From: Madurella fahalii
Lineage: Eukaryota; Ascomycota; Sordariomycetes; Sordariales
Length of the DNA stretch: 64,000 nucleotides
Reading direction: 5' to 3'
Assembly (NCBI GenBank): GCA_029876055.1
Contig: CM056877.1
Location: 434,001-498,000, forward strand
In this document: positions 20,709-30,823 of the stretch, one piece after another
Numbering within the stretch: position 1 is the stretch's first letter
Layout of the letters: every line of letters begins with the position of its first letter
Notes under the pieces: generated by a model
Database searches by the model: none
What the model was told of the DNA's origin: nothing
Seen by the model: only the letters and a program-made list of their open reading frames with translations
Position numbers and translations under genes: made by a program

Positions 20709-23217
20709 ATGCCAGAGAAGATGGTCCGCGAGAGAGCGAGGCGGCAGGAGTCCGACAGCGATTATAGTGACGGCTCCAGCGAGGATCCTGGTGATGTGGT
20801 TGGCGACCATACGAGCCCATCTCGCACGGCCTCGGAAGTCGAAAACCGTAACTCAGCCGATGCTCCAGCTCTTTGCCGGGCGATTCTACGTCAGTCGCCG
20901 CGGGCCGCAAGGATGATTGGGTCCTTGAAAGCCGAAGACGCAGTATTTTCGGAGCCGGACAGCAGAGGGTGGACGCCACTTCACTTGACTGTCACTTTAG
21001 GAGTTCAAGATGCTAAAAGCCGGGCCTCCCCAGACAAGCAACTTGCTTGCTTCGCTTATGATACAGTTCGCCATCTAATATCCCGATCACCGAGAGTCCT
21101 TCTGATTAGAGACGACAAGGGTCGAACTCCCTACCAGCTACGTCTTGAACAAACTGGAGTGTCTTTGATGGCTCGCAGCCGTTGTGGACAAGATATGAAA
21201 GACAAGCCCCGCCGCTACGAGAGGGCTACTGCGAGCGATTCTATTCTTTCGTACATCCGGGCCTATTGCATCAGGAACTTCAATGCGGAGGATGCGATAC
21301 GGGCACTGTATCAATCTGGCCAAGGTGAGCCGATTTAAGGCCCAAAGTACGATATCTAAAGCTTACGGAATACTAGAGAAGTCAATCAACTTTAATCTAA
21401 TTGGGATTGCGGCCCCGGTGCCAGAGGATCATTTGAATTGGCTGGAACGCCATCTCACACTCGAGTCCGTCCTGAGTCAGGTCACACTTCCGAGCATCAA
21501 ATCCACGCCCCTGCAGCCAGGCACGGAAACTACCAATGATGTGGCAGCTCGGCGGGCTCAATATTCCAATGCGCGGTGCACAATCCGGAGAGACGCGGTT
21601 CGCGTTTTCTCCTGGCTGCGAAAGAGAGGGGTCGAGAAGGTAATCAAGGTCGTTGTGGTGGACACGGACGAGCACTTTCATGACGATGAGGCGATCGAGA
21701 ACACACTCGAAGGTTTCGAAGTTGAGAAGTGGGATTGGAAGCGATACGACATACCAAGCAGCGTAATCGCCAGATCCACCAGTGCTGTGGAAGACGTGAC
21801 TTTATACTTCTCGGGCAATGATGCCATCCTTGATGAATGGGGTGGAACGGAAGGATTTGGAAATGAGTCTCTGTTTCCCGAGGTAATTCCTTGACATCGC
21901 AGCGAGTCCATACTCGGGACAATCTATGGATTGCTGCTAACCCCCAATCACCGAACAACAGCTGCGACGAGTTCAGGTCCAACTTGATCCGGTAGGTCGG
22001 CTTTGTCTCTTGCGAATGATGCCTCTTATCAATATTCCACCCGTCGCAAACGCTTAGCCTCAATCCGTTAGGACGTGAGCAATGAGGAGCTTAGGGTGGC
22101 AATACTCCGTAGGCTTCATCGACGTAATGTGATGGTCGAAGTCGGGATCGATATCAGTTCTAAAAGCTCCGCAAAGACTCGAGACGGGATAGACAGGTAT
22201 GATTCAACGTATCCATTTACAGGCCACTACTACCATTTGGAATGTCTGACCGACATTGTGTTACTCGGCAGTCTATCGAAGTCGTTCTGGAGTCTCTTCG
22301 ATCGTATCTACCCCAGTCAAGATCTCCCGAGGATCAAGATTGCAATAATTGCCGACGGCATCGATGTTATGCAACACGGACTCGCCGATATGGTCGCAGA
22401 CGGTGTCACATTCTCAGATAGCCCATACTTCGTCTCGATGGCTGGGCATGGGACAGCGCTGGCACGCGTCATCCAGCGGCTCTGCCCTCGCAGTAGCCTC
22501 CACGTGGCCAAAGTCTCGATTCACACAGACACGGTGACGCTCGCCCCCCGAATTGACCGAGGTTCGATAGCAAAGGTAAGCCGTTGAGTGCTAACTACGC
22601 CGTACGAAGAGACAGCGGATGACTGACTTGTCGAACAGGCTGTGATGTGGGCTACGAGACGCGAAGTAGACATGATCTGCATGGGGTTCACCCAGTCATT
22701 TCCAGCCACGTCCGAAGCAATGATGATAGAGAAGCCTGTGCGAGAAGCAGTGGGTAAAGGGATTGCAATACTCGTCCCTGCTAGCGATACCGGCCGCATC
22801 GATGAATCCTCTCTCTCCAGATTCTATGGAACCACCACGATCGGCGATAATTCCTCTCACGGTCAATGGGCAGGATCAGGAGACGCAGAGTTCTTGTTTG
22901 ACGGATTCCCTGAGACAATCACTTCCCAAGACGGGAGTGGCAACCTCGACCACATCGTTTCGGGCAACAGTATAGCCACGGCGATGGCGTGCGGCTTCGC
23001 AGCCCTGCTTCTGCACCTGCGGCGCCTCCCGGGGTCTGCCGACCGACGAGAAGTTGCCCATCCACCGGCTAGCTTCATCCGAAACGTCTTCAGAGGCATG
23101 GTGGACAAGCACCAGCCGAGATACGTGTCTGTGCGGCAGGCCTTGTTGGACATGGTAGGCAACGGCAGGGACGAGCAAGCTTTCAAGGAGAAGGTGGAGA
23201 GATATGCGTGGCCCTAG
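20709..23217 (+). CDS. ankyrin plus subtilisin-like (S8) protein lacking the catalytic Asp
   Basis: A 744-aa intracellular-looking protein with no signal peptide. Exons: 20709-21324, 21377-21882, 21962-21991 (only 30 nt), 22072-22575 and 22639-23217; the frame closes. The N-terminal part is acidic and Ser-rich, followed by two degenerate ankyrin units (DSRGWTPLHL and DDKGRTPYQL). The middle part is of unknown fold. The C-terminal part is S8-like: the Asp block reads KIAIIADGID, with Ala478 where the catalytic Asp is expected; the His block is AGHGTALA (His510) and the Ser block is GNSIATAMACG (Ser663). With one triad member gone it is probably weakly active or a pseudoprotease. Stand-alone S8 domains with ankyrin repeats occur in fungal accessory gene sets, some related to NLR effectors. 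It is divergent from, and 383 bp away from, the membrane-ankyrin gene. Confidence 0.85.
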
Positions 23218-23725
23218 ATGTAGTTCATGGCGACAGGATTCAGCAATACGGGGTAAGGGCAAGCGGGAACAGGCCCGTGACGGGCTCCAGGGCGGAATAT
23301 CCTGTATCCTGTTCAAAACGGAAGTATACCTGCCTTAGCTACCTACCTAACCACTAGCTTACCTACCCACCGTGAAAGATGGAAAATAAAATAAAATAAA
23401 ATAAAATAAAACGAAAACGTACTGTCCTCCTCCCTCGCGGGCCCTGGACCATGAAAATCCCCACCCCAACCCAACCTAACCCCCTTTTTTGATGCAAGGC
23501 AAAAGGAAAAATGTTCCCCCCATTACGGGGTCGCCAAGATGGATGGATGGGGTATCCCACAAAAGTCTAGCAGCAACAGTAGCAGCAGCAGCAGCAAGCC
23601 ACCGAGCAGAGAGAAATGCCTAGGTACCTTATATCTGTACATGCAGAGAGGCCGGAATTCACGGTACGGCACGGTACGGTACGATCCTTTTTTCTTCTTT
23701 TGGTTATTTTTTTTCCCACCTCTTC
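23218..23725. repeat. intergenic with (AAAAT)n and ACGGT repeats
   Basis: Between two convergent genes. An (AAAAT)5-type tract spans 23383-23411, a CAG/AGC-rich tract spans about 23568-23596, and ACGGTACGG units lie at 23661-23683. Nothing else is recognised. Confidence 0.75.
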
Positions 23726-24721
23726 TCACCCTCCTCGGCACGCGTAGCTGGTCACGGCGCCCACGGGCACCGTCGTCGTCGTGGTGAACACCCCCGGCGG
23801 GCCGTACCCGGCCAGCGCCGTGCTGACCACCAGCGCCGAGCAGCCCCGGCAGTCGACCAGCACCGTCGTCGTCGTGTACCCCGCGTAGCTGGTCTGCGTC
23901 TTGCCCGCCGACTTCTCCGGCTGCACCACCAGCGTCGTGGCGCACGCGGCCGCGCGGTCGGCGTGCACCGCCCCCGCCTCCGCGGCCCCGTCGTCGTTGC
24001 GGTTTCGTCGAGCTCGGAGCTCCGAGTGGAGCGTGGGGGTGGGGTGCGCCGTCGGCGCGCCCGTTATGCTTTGCAACACCCCCTCGCCTGTCGTGGTCGT
24101 GGTCGTGGTCGTGGTCGCGGGCGCCCGCCGCGCTATTTGCTCCTGGCCCAGCGCACCGCTCGGCCGGCAGATGGTGCTGTAGTAGGTGCTCGGGGTGGGG
24201 ACGCGGGCGGTGGCGTTGATGCGTTGGTTGGGGCAGAAGTAGAAGTCCTTTTGGACGAGGAGGTTCTCGCAGCCGTTGCAGTTCACCTGGCGCGTCTGGA
24301 TCGTGGTCGATGGGTACAACGTCTGCGTCCCGTCCCAGTGGCACGGGTAGCCGTACGTCTCGTACAGGGTTGTGGTGCATCCCGGCCGGGTGGGGAGCGG
24401 GTAGATGATGATGGTCTCGTGGGCGGGGTACCCCTGGGAGGAGGCGTCGAGGTTCAGAGCTTCGCGGCGCTCGAGGATCGGCTTCATGGGCCCGCCCGGA
24501 ACGGCGGTTAGGGGGGTTTCTAGTGATACCGGCGCCGGTTGGACACCGGATCTGGCTGTTGCTGTTGGTGTTGACGTTGCGTGCTCGCCATGGTCTCGGA
24601 GTATGCCGTCTGCAGCTTCGAGCCCCGGAACGCCTCCTTGGGCTCCTTCCGGCTGAGCGATAGGGGAGGGGGACACCCGTCCCACTATTGTGGAGAGAAG
24701 GAGAAGCCTCAGCAGGTCCAT
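23726..24721 (-). CDS. secreted Thr-rich protein with paired CxxC motifs
   Basis: A 331-aa protein if it starts at the ATG at 24721, which gives a clean signal peptide (MDLLRLLLLSTIVGRVSPSP); an in-frame ATG nine codons upstream spoils it. The mature part is rich in Thr, Pro and Ala and holds a nine-Thr run encoded by a GTGGTC repeat at about 24092-24118. Two similar segments, TIQTRQVNCNGCENLLV and TVLVDCRGCSALVV, place a Cys-x-x-Cys in a beta-like context and suggest an internal duplication. A third Cys-rich stretch (GCTTTLYETYGYPCHW) lies between residues ~120 and 140. No known domain is recognised; probably an extracellular or wall-associated, O-glycosylated protein. Confidence 0.68.
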   Translation of the reverse strand: MDLLRLLLLSTIVGRVSPSPIAQPEGAQGGVPGLEAADGILRDHGEHATSTPTATARSGVQPAPVSLETPLTAVPGGPMKPILERREALNLDASSQGYPAHETIIIYPLPTRPGCTTTLYETYGYPCHWDGTQTLYPSTTIQTRQVNCNGCENLLVQKDFYFCPNQRINATARVPTPSTYYSTICRPSGALGQEQIARRAPATTTTTTTTTGEGVLQSITGAPTAHPTPTLHSELRARRNRNDDGAAEAGAVHADRAAACATTLVVQPEKSAGKTQTSYAGYTTTTVLVDCRGCSALVVSTALAGYGPPGVFTTTTTVPVGAVTSYACRGG

Positions 24722-27700
24722 TGTTGACAATCCGTAGGCCTGCGACAAGGATGATGACGCTGGGCGGTGCCGAGAATGCAGATGAGCCGCTTTCCCCGGC
24801 CAGGCCGTGGACCTCGAGCCCGGCTCCCCAGAGCGCTTTATATGAGCCAGTGCGCCCGCCTCTCAGGCCTAGCTAGGGCTAGCACAGTGGGCTCCCGGAT
24901 GGGCAGACCCGACGAAAAGCGCAAGAAAGACACCTTGTCAGGGCGGCGGCCAGACAGCGCCCGTTGGAGTGTTACAATCGTCTATGCAGCGCATCTCAGG
25001 TGGGCGCAATATTGTGTTGCTAGTGTGACATCGGCCGCATGGCGTCGAGTGGGATCCGGGGCATGTGTGGGAATCCTGGATGGCGGGCCTGGATCGAGAA
25101 TCCAATTCGGTGAGGCGCGCCGGGGTCGGCGTGGTGGAAGCAGACAAGCTTCTCCCAAAAAAACAATTTTGGAAACAGGAGGAGGGAGCGGGTTCGGGAC
25201 CGAGAGTGGTAATATATTGCACTATCGTGTTTGCGAGGGAGGCATTCGGCTTCTGCGTAGGGGAACAATACCTGAGCAAACCCGGGGTATCGCCCGCCGG
25301 TGGGGGGGGGGGGGTGGTTGGCTCTCCCCCAGATAGCAGCTGAGTCGTCTGGGGGACACGTGAAAGAGGGAACAATCAAGCGAAAGCACACAATTGAGCG
25401 CCATGATTGGACGGCTAAATGCGCGGTTGGGCCAGAAAAAACAACAGCCATTCTCCCATGGGTAAAACGGGAAGGTTGAGCTGTGGCACACACTTCTCTC
25501 GTTCTTGGGATGGCTTCGGCAGCAGTCCGAATCGGGGCATCACCCAGAGCTGAGGGCTCTCCAGGGTTTCTTCTTGACCACCAAAAAAGCCCAGTCGCCG
25601 GATGCAATCCGGACCTCATGTGGAAACGGCGGAAGCAATCTGACCCGCATTCTAGATCTACTATGCAGCAATTTGCCGCGTCGCATTCCCCAGGTCGACG
25701 TGATAAGGTAGAGCGGAACGTGGATCAGAAAGGTTGAGAATTTTCGAGTCCCGACACCGCCAAAACCAAACAGCAGAGCGGGGCAACGACAGTGGGCTAT
25801 CAGGCCTAAAAATAGCAGCAAGGCCCCCTTGGGCCATGGCAGCCGGCAGGTCGCTGCAGGTCCCGCCCATTCTCGGGTTCAGAATGACTATGCAGTACAG
25901 TACTCCACTACAGTGATGCACAGACCGTAGATACTGGACCGTACATGCGTTAACTCTCTCGCGGAGCATCGGATCAACCTGTGTCCTGGCCTCCCTCCAT
26001 TTCCAGGCTTGACAGGCCATCCTTCCACGTTCTGCCTTGCAGTCTCTGCGAGATCCCGTTGCAGGGCATGGCTCGAATCCAGCTTTTCAAGGCGCACAGG
26101 ACTCGGGCAGTCACAGCACCTTCCTGTCCTGTCCACGGGCATTTGCAGGCGGCCATTTGCACGCCGTCAGACCGGGTTTGGTGGACCGGACGTAGCATCG
26201 AGCCTGGCCCGCATCAGCCGTTGTCAGTGTGACATTGCCGCCTCTGGCACTTCATCTGTCCAGCTTTTCCCAAATGGCCGCCGCTGATGCTTTCTCAATG
26301 AGACGCCCGCTTTCGTCTCTCTCCCGGTTTTCTCTCTCTCTCTCTCTCTCGCAGTGCCAGAAAGATCAGGATTATCCAGACGGCCAATGCGGGACGGGTT
26401 GATCCTCTTGCTACACCGCCACCGCGGTACAGCATGTTACACCGACGGCTTTCGGCAAGCGGCCGGCCGCGTAGCATTCCCATTTCGGCGTATGATATCA
26501 TTTACAGCTTTGGGTCTCCTGTTTATCCTTCAACATTATTCTCCAACGGCAGCAATTCGCAGTGTCGATGCTCTCGTACGCGTCCCCTTCACACTCGACA
26601 CCTTTTACTCGCGAACCACCAGTTACCTTTACCTTACCCTAGTGAATCAAGTAACCATTCCCCATCCCACTCGCACCAAATAACCGCTCAGCAAACATAT
26701 CTGGACTGCCTCCCGTGCGCCGCAACGGCCCCCTAAAGATGCAGGGAGTAGGTTCCGATCGAGAATTCCACCTCCACCTCCACCTCCGGGCCACCTCCCC
26801 CGGCAATCCACGCCGCAGGCAAAACCCCCATCAACTCTCCTTCTCACATCCTTGCAGTACCCTTCGGCAGGCAAAGCAACCGTAGCCGCGCGAGACACGA
26901 CAGTCCACATGCACGCCATCACCGCTGACGCCAGCAACGACAGTCCGTTACGCCAAGGGCACCTAACCCAAGTAACCCGGAATCCCAGGAGAACCGCCCA
27001 CTGGCCAGAGGGGAAGCATATGTAGATGCCGGCTCGGTGAGTAGTTGCTTTATGTCTTGCCTGTGGCGTCTGGGCTTTGTGCCGGCCGGCTAGGAGCGGT
27101 ATTCCCTCGCCCATGTCGTAAGTCCCTCACCAAGTCCCGGCGTGTGGTCGTGTGATCTGCCACATTAGATGGCTTGCCGTCTCAATCTCGACGGGGAGAA
27201 GTGCCCGCAGGGATTTGATAAATCAAAAAGACGACAGAACGACGCTCGGGCCCGGTCATTAGACGTAACGATTCGTCGGTTCATTGTCAATGGAATGCTA
27301 TGTGGTCGAAAAATAGACATCTTCATTCAATCATCAAGAGGCCTTGCGCCGAGATAGCGTGCATCACGGCCGAAGGACGTCTGTCTAGACGAAGTCTCCG
27401 ACCTGGTAGGTCGACAGTGCTTCTACTTGTCCTCAGCCCTATTTATCTACAACCATCTAAACCAGCATGGCTGGTGTATATACATCCATCACATGTCGAG
27501 TAACATGCTATCCGGCGTACAGCCAGCTCCCGTACGAGGCGGGACGGCTCTGGTACGGCAGCACTTGCATCGATACATGAACCAATGGGCTATTGGAGAC
27601 CAGATAGCAAAACTTGAAGACACGCCGCGGTTGAAGAGGCGGGAACATGTCTGTAAAATATCCTCATGAACATCATGGTGTACAGACATGGACTAGATTA

Positions 27701-28174
27701 GGCTGGTGGATACCATCATGCTTCGAAGGATGGTTCTCCTGCGTTATGGGGGTACGAAACCCTGGCCAAGAGTTCGACGCAATGAAAGTCCGTCCTAGCT
27801 TCCGTAGGGCGGCACTTTTAGGACCCTGCGCCGGGCAGGGCTGTAACCTGATGTCTTGGTGCCCATACCAAAAGCGATCAGGGTCTGTATCATTTATGCG
27901 GCGGCGCACCCGGGCCAAACTCGTTGGCGGGTGTAGCGACCGTGAGATGGTGCTGCTGAACCAAAGCTCAACCATCGGCCGACTGAAACTAAGGCGAGAT
28001 TGTCGAGCTCCGTGCAATCGTCTTGCTAGAGGATTCGCCCCTGGAGTGACGATACAGCAACCGGATACTTTCAGCGAGACCCCCCTCAGACTCGAAATAT
28101 CAAATCCGAGGGCCTTAGCGGCTACTGCGCCGCTCCTAAAATTAAAGACGGAGCCAAAGGTCCGTCTGGGCAGC
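24722..28174. other. 3.4-kb gene-free stretch
   Basis: The longest stretch without a supported gene. Many short open frames exist on both strands, none with a motif or a coherent exon chain. It holds a G12-13 run near 25301-25313 and a (TC)10 microsatellite at 26330-26350. It lies upstream of the secreted-protein gene and downstream of the Zn2Cys6 gene, so it may include a long promoter or non-coding transcripts. Confidence 0.45.
26330..26350. repeat. (TC)n microsatellite
   Basis: Ten uninterrupted TC units in a gene-free stretch. Confidence 0.9.
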
Positions 28175-30823
28175 TCAGCTGCCGATAAAGAAGTCTGCAT
28201 CATGCAGGTTGAAAATCGACTGGAAACCGTAGGTTTGGGCCTGCCGAGGGTCAGAGTTCGCAACATCCCCCGAAAACGAATTAGTGACGGGTGTATATGC
28301 TACTTACGGCATCCCCCGGCTGGCATCTGCCCCATTCTGATCCGGTATCGCTGAGCACAGCGGTTGCCATGCTCTGTCCACCGTTGGCCACGGCACCTAT
28401 CGCCGCCGGGGCGGTATTGCTGTCCGCTGCATCTTTCATCAGGTGGTAGCACCTGTCTAAGTCTTCGACGATAGAACCTAGAACAAGGCGCTCGACTTCG
28501 GCGTCCGAAGCGCCGCGCTGGAGGGCCTGAACTTGGCTTAGGAGTGCAGAGTATAGAAGATACCCCTTAATGTTGGTTTCTCCAACCCGAATCCGCCGCT
28601 CGGTCCAGCCGATCGAGTACTTGGCAGCCTCGAGCAGCTCGTGGCGCGGGGCGGCGCCGCTGCCGACACCGATGCCGACACCGATGCCGACAGATGTGCC
28701 CACGTCTGTATCGCCGCCCGGGGCCGGCCGATCCATTGGATGATCGATACTCATGCTTTGCCGGAAAGAACAGTCTTCTTGTACTTGCCACAAGAGCTCG
28801 AGGCAAATTGTCAATACAGACAGGGTTGGGACTGACCGGAATGCCCCATAGCCGCATGTCGCAAGTCTCGTGAAGTCGTCGGTCTGGCTCGCGGTCCCAG
28901 AGACCCCGGCAGGCGATCCAGTAGCAATGGCTCGATAGAGCTTGAGCGACGTCTCGACGCACATCTTGCGAGCAAAGTAGTAAGCGGGGTTCCCATGTGC
29001 CGACAGCAACCACGGGTGATTCAGCGCCAGGAAGAAACGGTGAACCATGTGTTCTGCCAGACGCAGCTGGAACAGAGAGAGGCGCTTCGGGAGAATGCCA
29101 GCGGGGTCGTATGCTGGCTGAAGAGTGGCGGAGAGCGCTCGGCACGCGCTGGTCAACTCGGCGTTCCACTTCAACGTTTCTTCGTAAGTAGCCGTAGAAT
29201 TGAAGTGGTTGACGTACTGCGCAATCGCTAGCCGCACAGGGAATGACCGAAGAAGCGCCAGTTGGACGGTGGTCTGACTAAATGTGCCGGGTGGCCTGGG
29301 TGTCGATGGGACTTTATCGTTATCGGCGAGCTGGTCGTCGTCATAATTCGACGGTGGACGTGTGTCGAAATCGGCCAATGCAAGGAGAGGTGGCGCTCCA
29401 GAGTCCAGACTGGACTGCAAAATGATTTCTAAGACTGTGGCCCACAGCCGCCTCCTCATCTCCGCGCCAAATCGGGAGATCTGGGCTAGGTGGTCAGGGT
29501 CACGGTGGAGGCCCAGGTGCATGGCAGTCCGCAGCAAGGATCCGGCGCTAATCCAGGTCAGATCGCCTCCAATGCCGCACGTCTCCCTGGCTAGATGGAG
29601 CAGGCACATGGTCTGGAGGGTGGTGAAGTTGACGCGTGAATTCTCGGGCGACGAGACGAGCCAAACTTGAGCCTCCTGGATCCACTGGGCGGCGGAGCGA
29701 CGGAGGAGTACTATATCATCCTGGAAACACGTTCCAATGGCCATACAGAGCTGTAATTGGATGATGAAAGCTGGATCCACGGCGTCTGGTTTGTCACAAT
29801 ACATTTGATACGCTTGCCAGAAGGTTGGACGGTGGAGGATCCTGTACACGCTCTCAAAGGTCCTGAAGTAGGCCTCGACCAGCCGGCGTGCCGTCTCTTC
29901 CGTGGGCAGTCCTCTGCCGAGCTCGAAGGGCGTGTGGGTGGGAGTCCTCAGGGATATGGCGCTTCTGCCCAAAGCCTTGCATTTTTGCAAAAGAAGGTAG
30001 GCATTGGAGGTTTTCTCCGACTCGATCCGTTTAGCAAGATTGATAACCAAGGGAAACTGTGCCACTGTCAGCCCAACTATCCCTCGGCGAATGATGCTGC
30101 GCTCTACTACGGGTGCTGCGAAAGAACTACTGGGAAGAGCGTGGTATGGGATGGGTGACCTACGAGTTTGTCCCCGTCCAACAAGCAACTAGCCCCAAAC
30201 GCCTTGGAGCCGGCATCGCGGTCCCGGAGTGACGTTGCGCGAGCCAGCTGGGACAGAGGAGTGATGTGGTCGGGACGCTTCAGGGCATCGGAAAGCTGCT
30301 GTTCCAGCTGGCGGATGCGCTCGGCGAGGGCAGCGGTGCTTCCGGAGCCGGAATCGGCATGGTGTGGCATGGGGCTCGCGGCTGACAGGGGCTCCGGGGT
30401 TCTGCCGGCTGGTGCGGCGGCAGGGCTTGGACACGGAGGTTTCTGCGGCAAGGGGGCCGGAGGCAGTGGCACCTCCCTGAAGGTGAAGCCGGAGCCGACG
30501 GCCAGCCGCTCATCGGTGGTCGGTGACTGCTCGGGATGCCCTGCGTCGGCGGCCGGTGCCGGCGAGAGCCTCCAGAGCCGCGGCTTCGGACGGCGAGCCT
30601 CCTCGTAGGTGCAGTTGACAATCTTGGACTTCATACAGCTGGCGCACGGCTCATTGCGGTCGCAGCGGATTTTGCGTGTCCTGCACTGGATGCACGAGAG
30701 CGCGGGCCGGTTGCGCCGTCTGGGCTCCGTGAGCTTGATGGTCCCGGTACCGGCGGGCGTGGCTGGCGCGGGCGCTGGAGCTGACGCTGGCGCAGGCACC
30801 GCCATGTCGGCGTCCATGGTCAT
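28175..30823 (-). CDS. Zn2Cys6 fungal transcription factor
   Basis: An 824-aa nuclear regulator. Exons: 30823-30164, 30056-28308 and 28240-28175; each is a multiple of three. The N-terminus is Ala/Pro-rich, followed by the binuclear zinc cluster with Cys at residues 44, 47, 54, 60, 63 and 71 (CIQCRTRKIRC) and basic residues around it. A short coiled coil (LAERIRQLEQQL) follows, likely for dimerisation. The middle region (FRTFESVYRILHRPTFW through AMHLGLHRDP and EMRRRLWATVLE) is the fungal-specific transcription factor domain PF04082. The last exon of 21 codons plus stop is inferred: a perfect GTAAGT donor, a CTAAT branch and a CAG acceptor replace a weak tail by one ending FNLHDADFFIGS. Target genes are unknown; the flanks offer no obvious partner cluster. 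Confidence 0.9.

Noticed and set aside
23523..24380. A 285-codon frame overlapping the Thr-rich secreted gene
   Set aside because: Shifted shadow of the 23726-24721 gene; no signal peptide or motif of its own.
26040..26085. tRNA-like B-box (GCTCGAATCC)
   Set aside because: No matching A-box, acceptor stem or cloverleaf could be built around it.
26647..27114. A 155-codon minus-strand frame
   Set aside because: Gly/Arg/Cys composition typical of random GC-rich sequence, with no motif.
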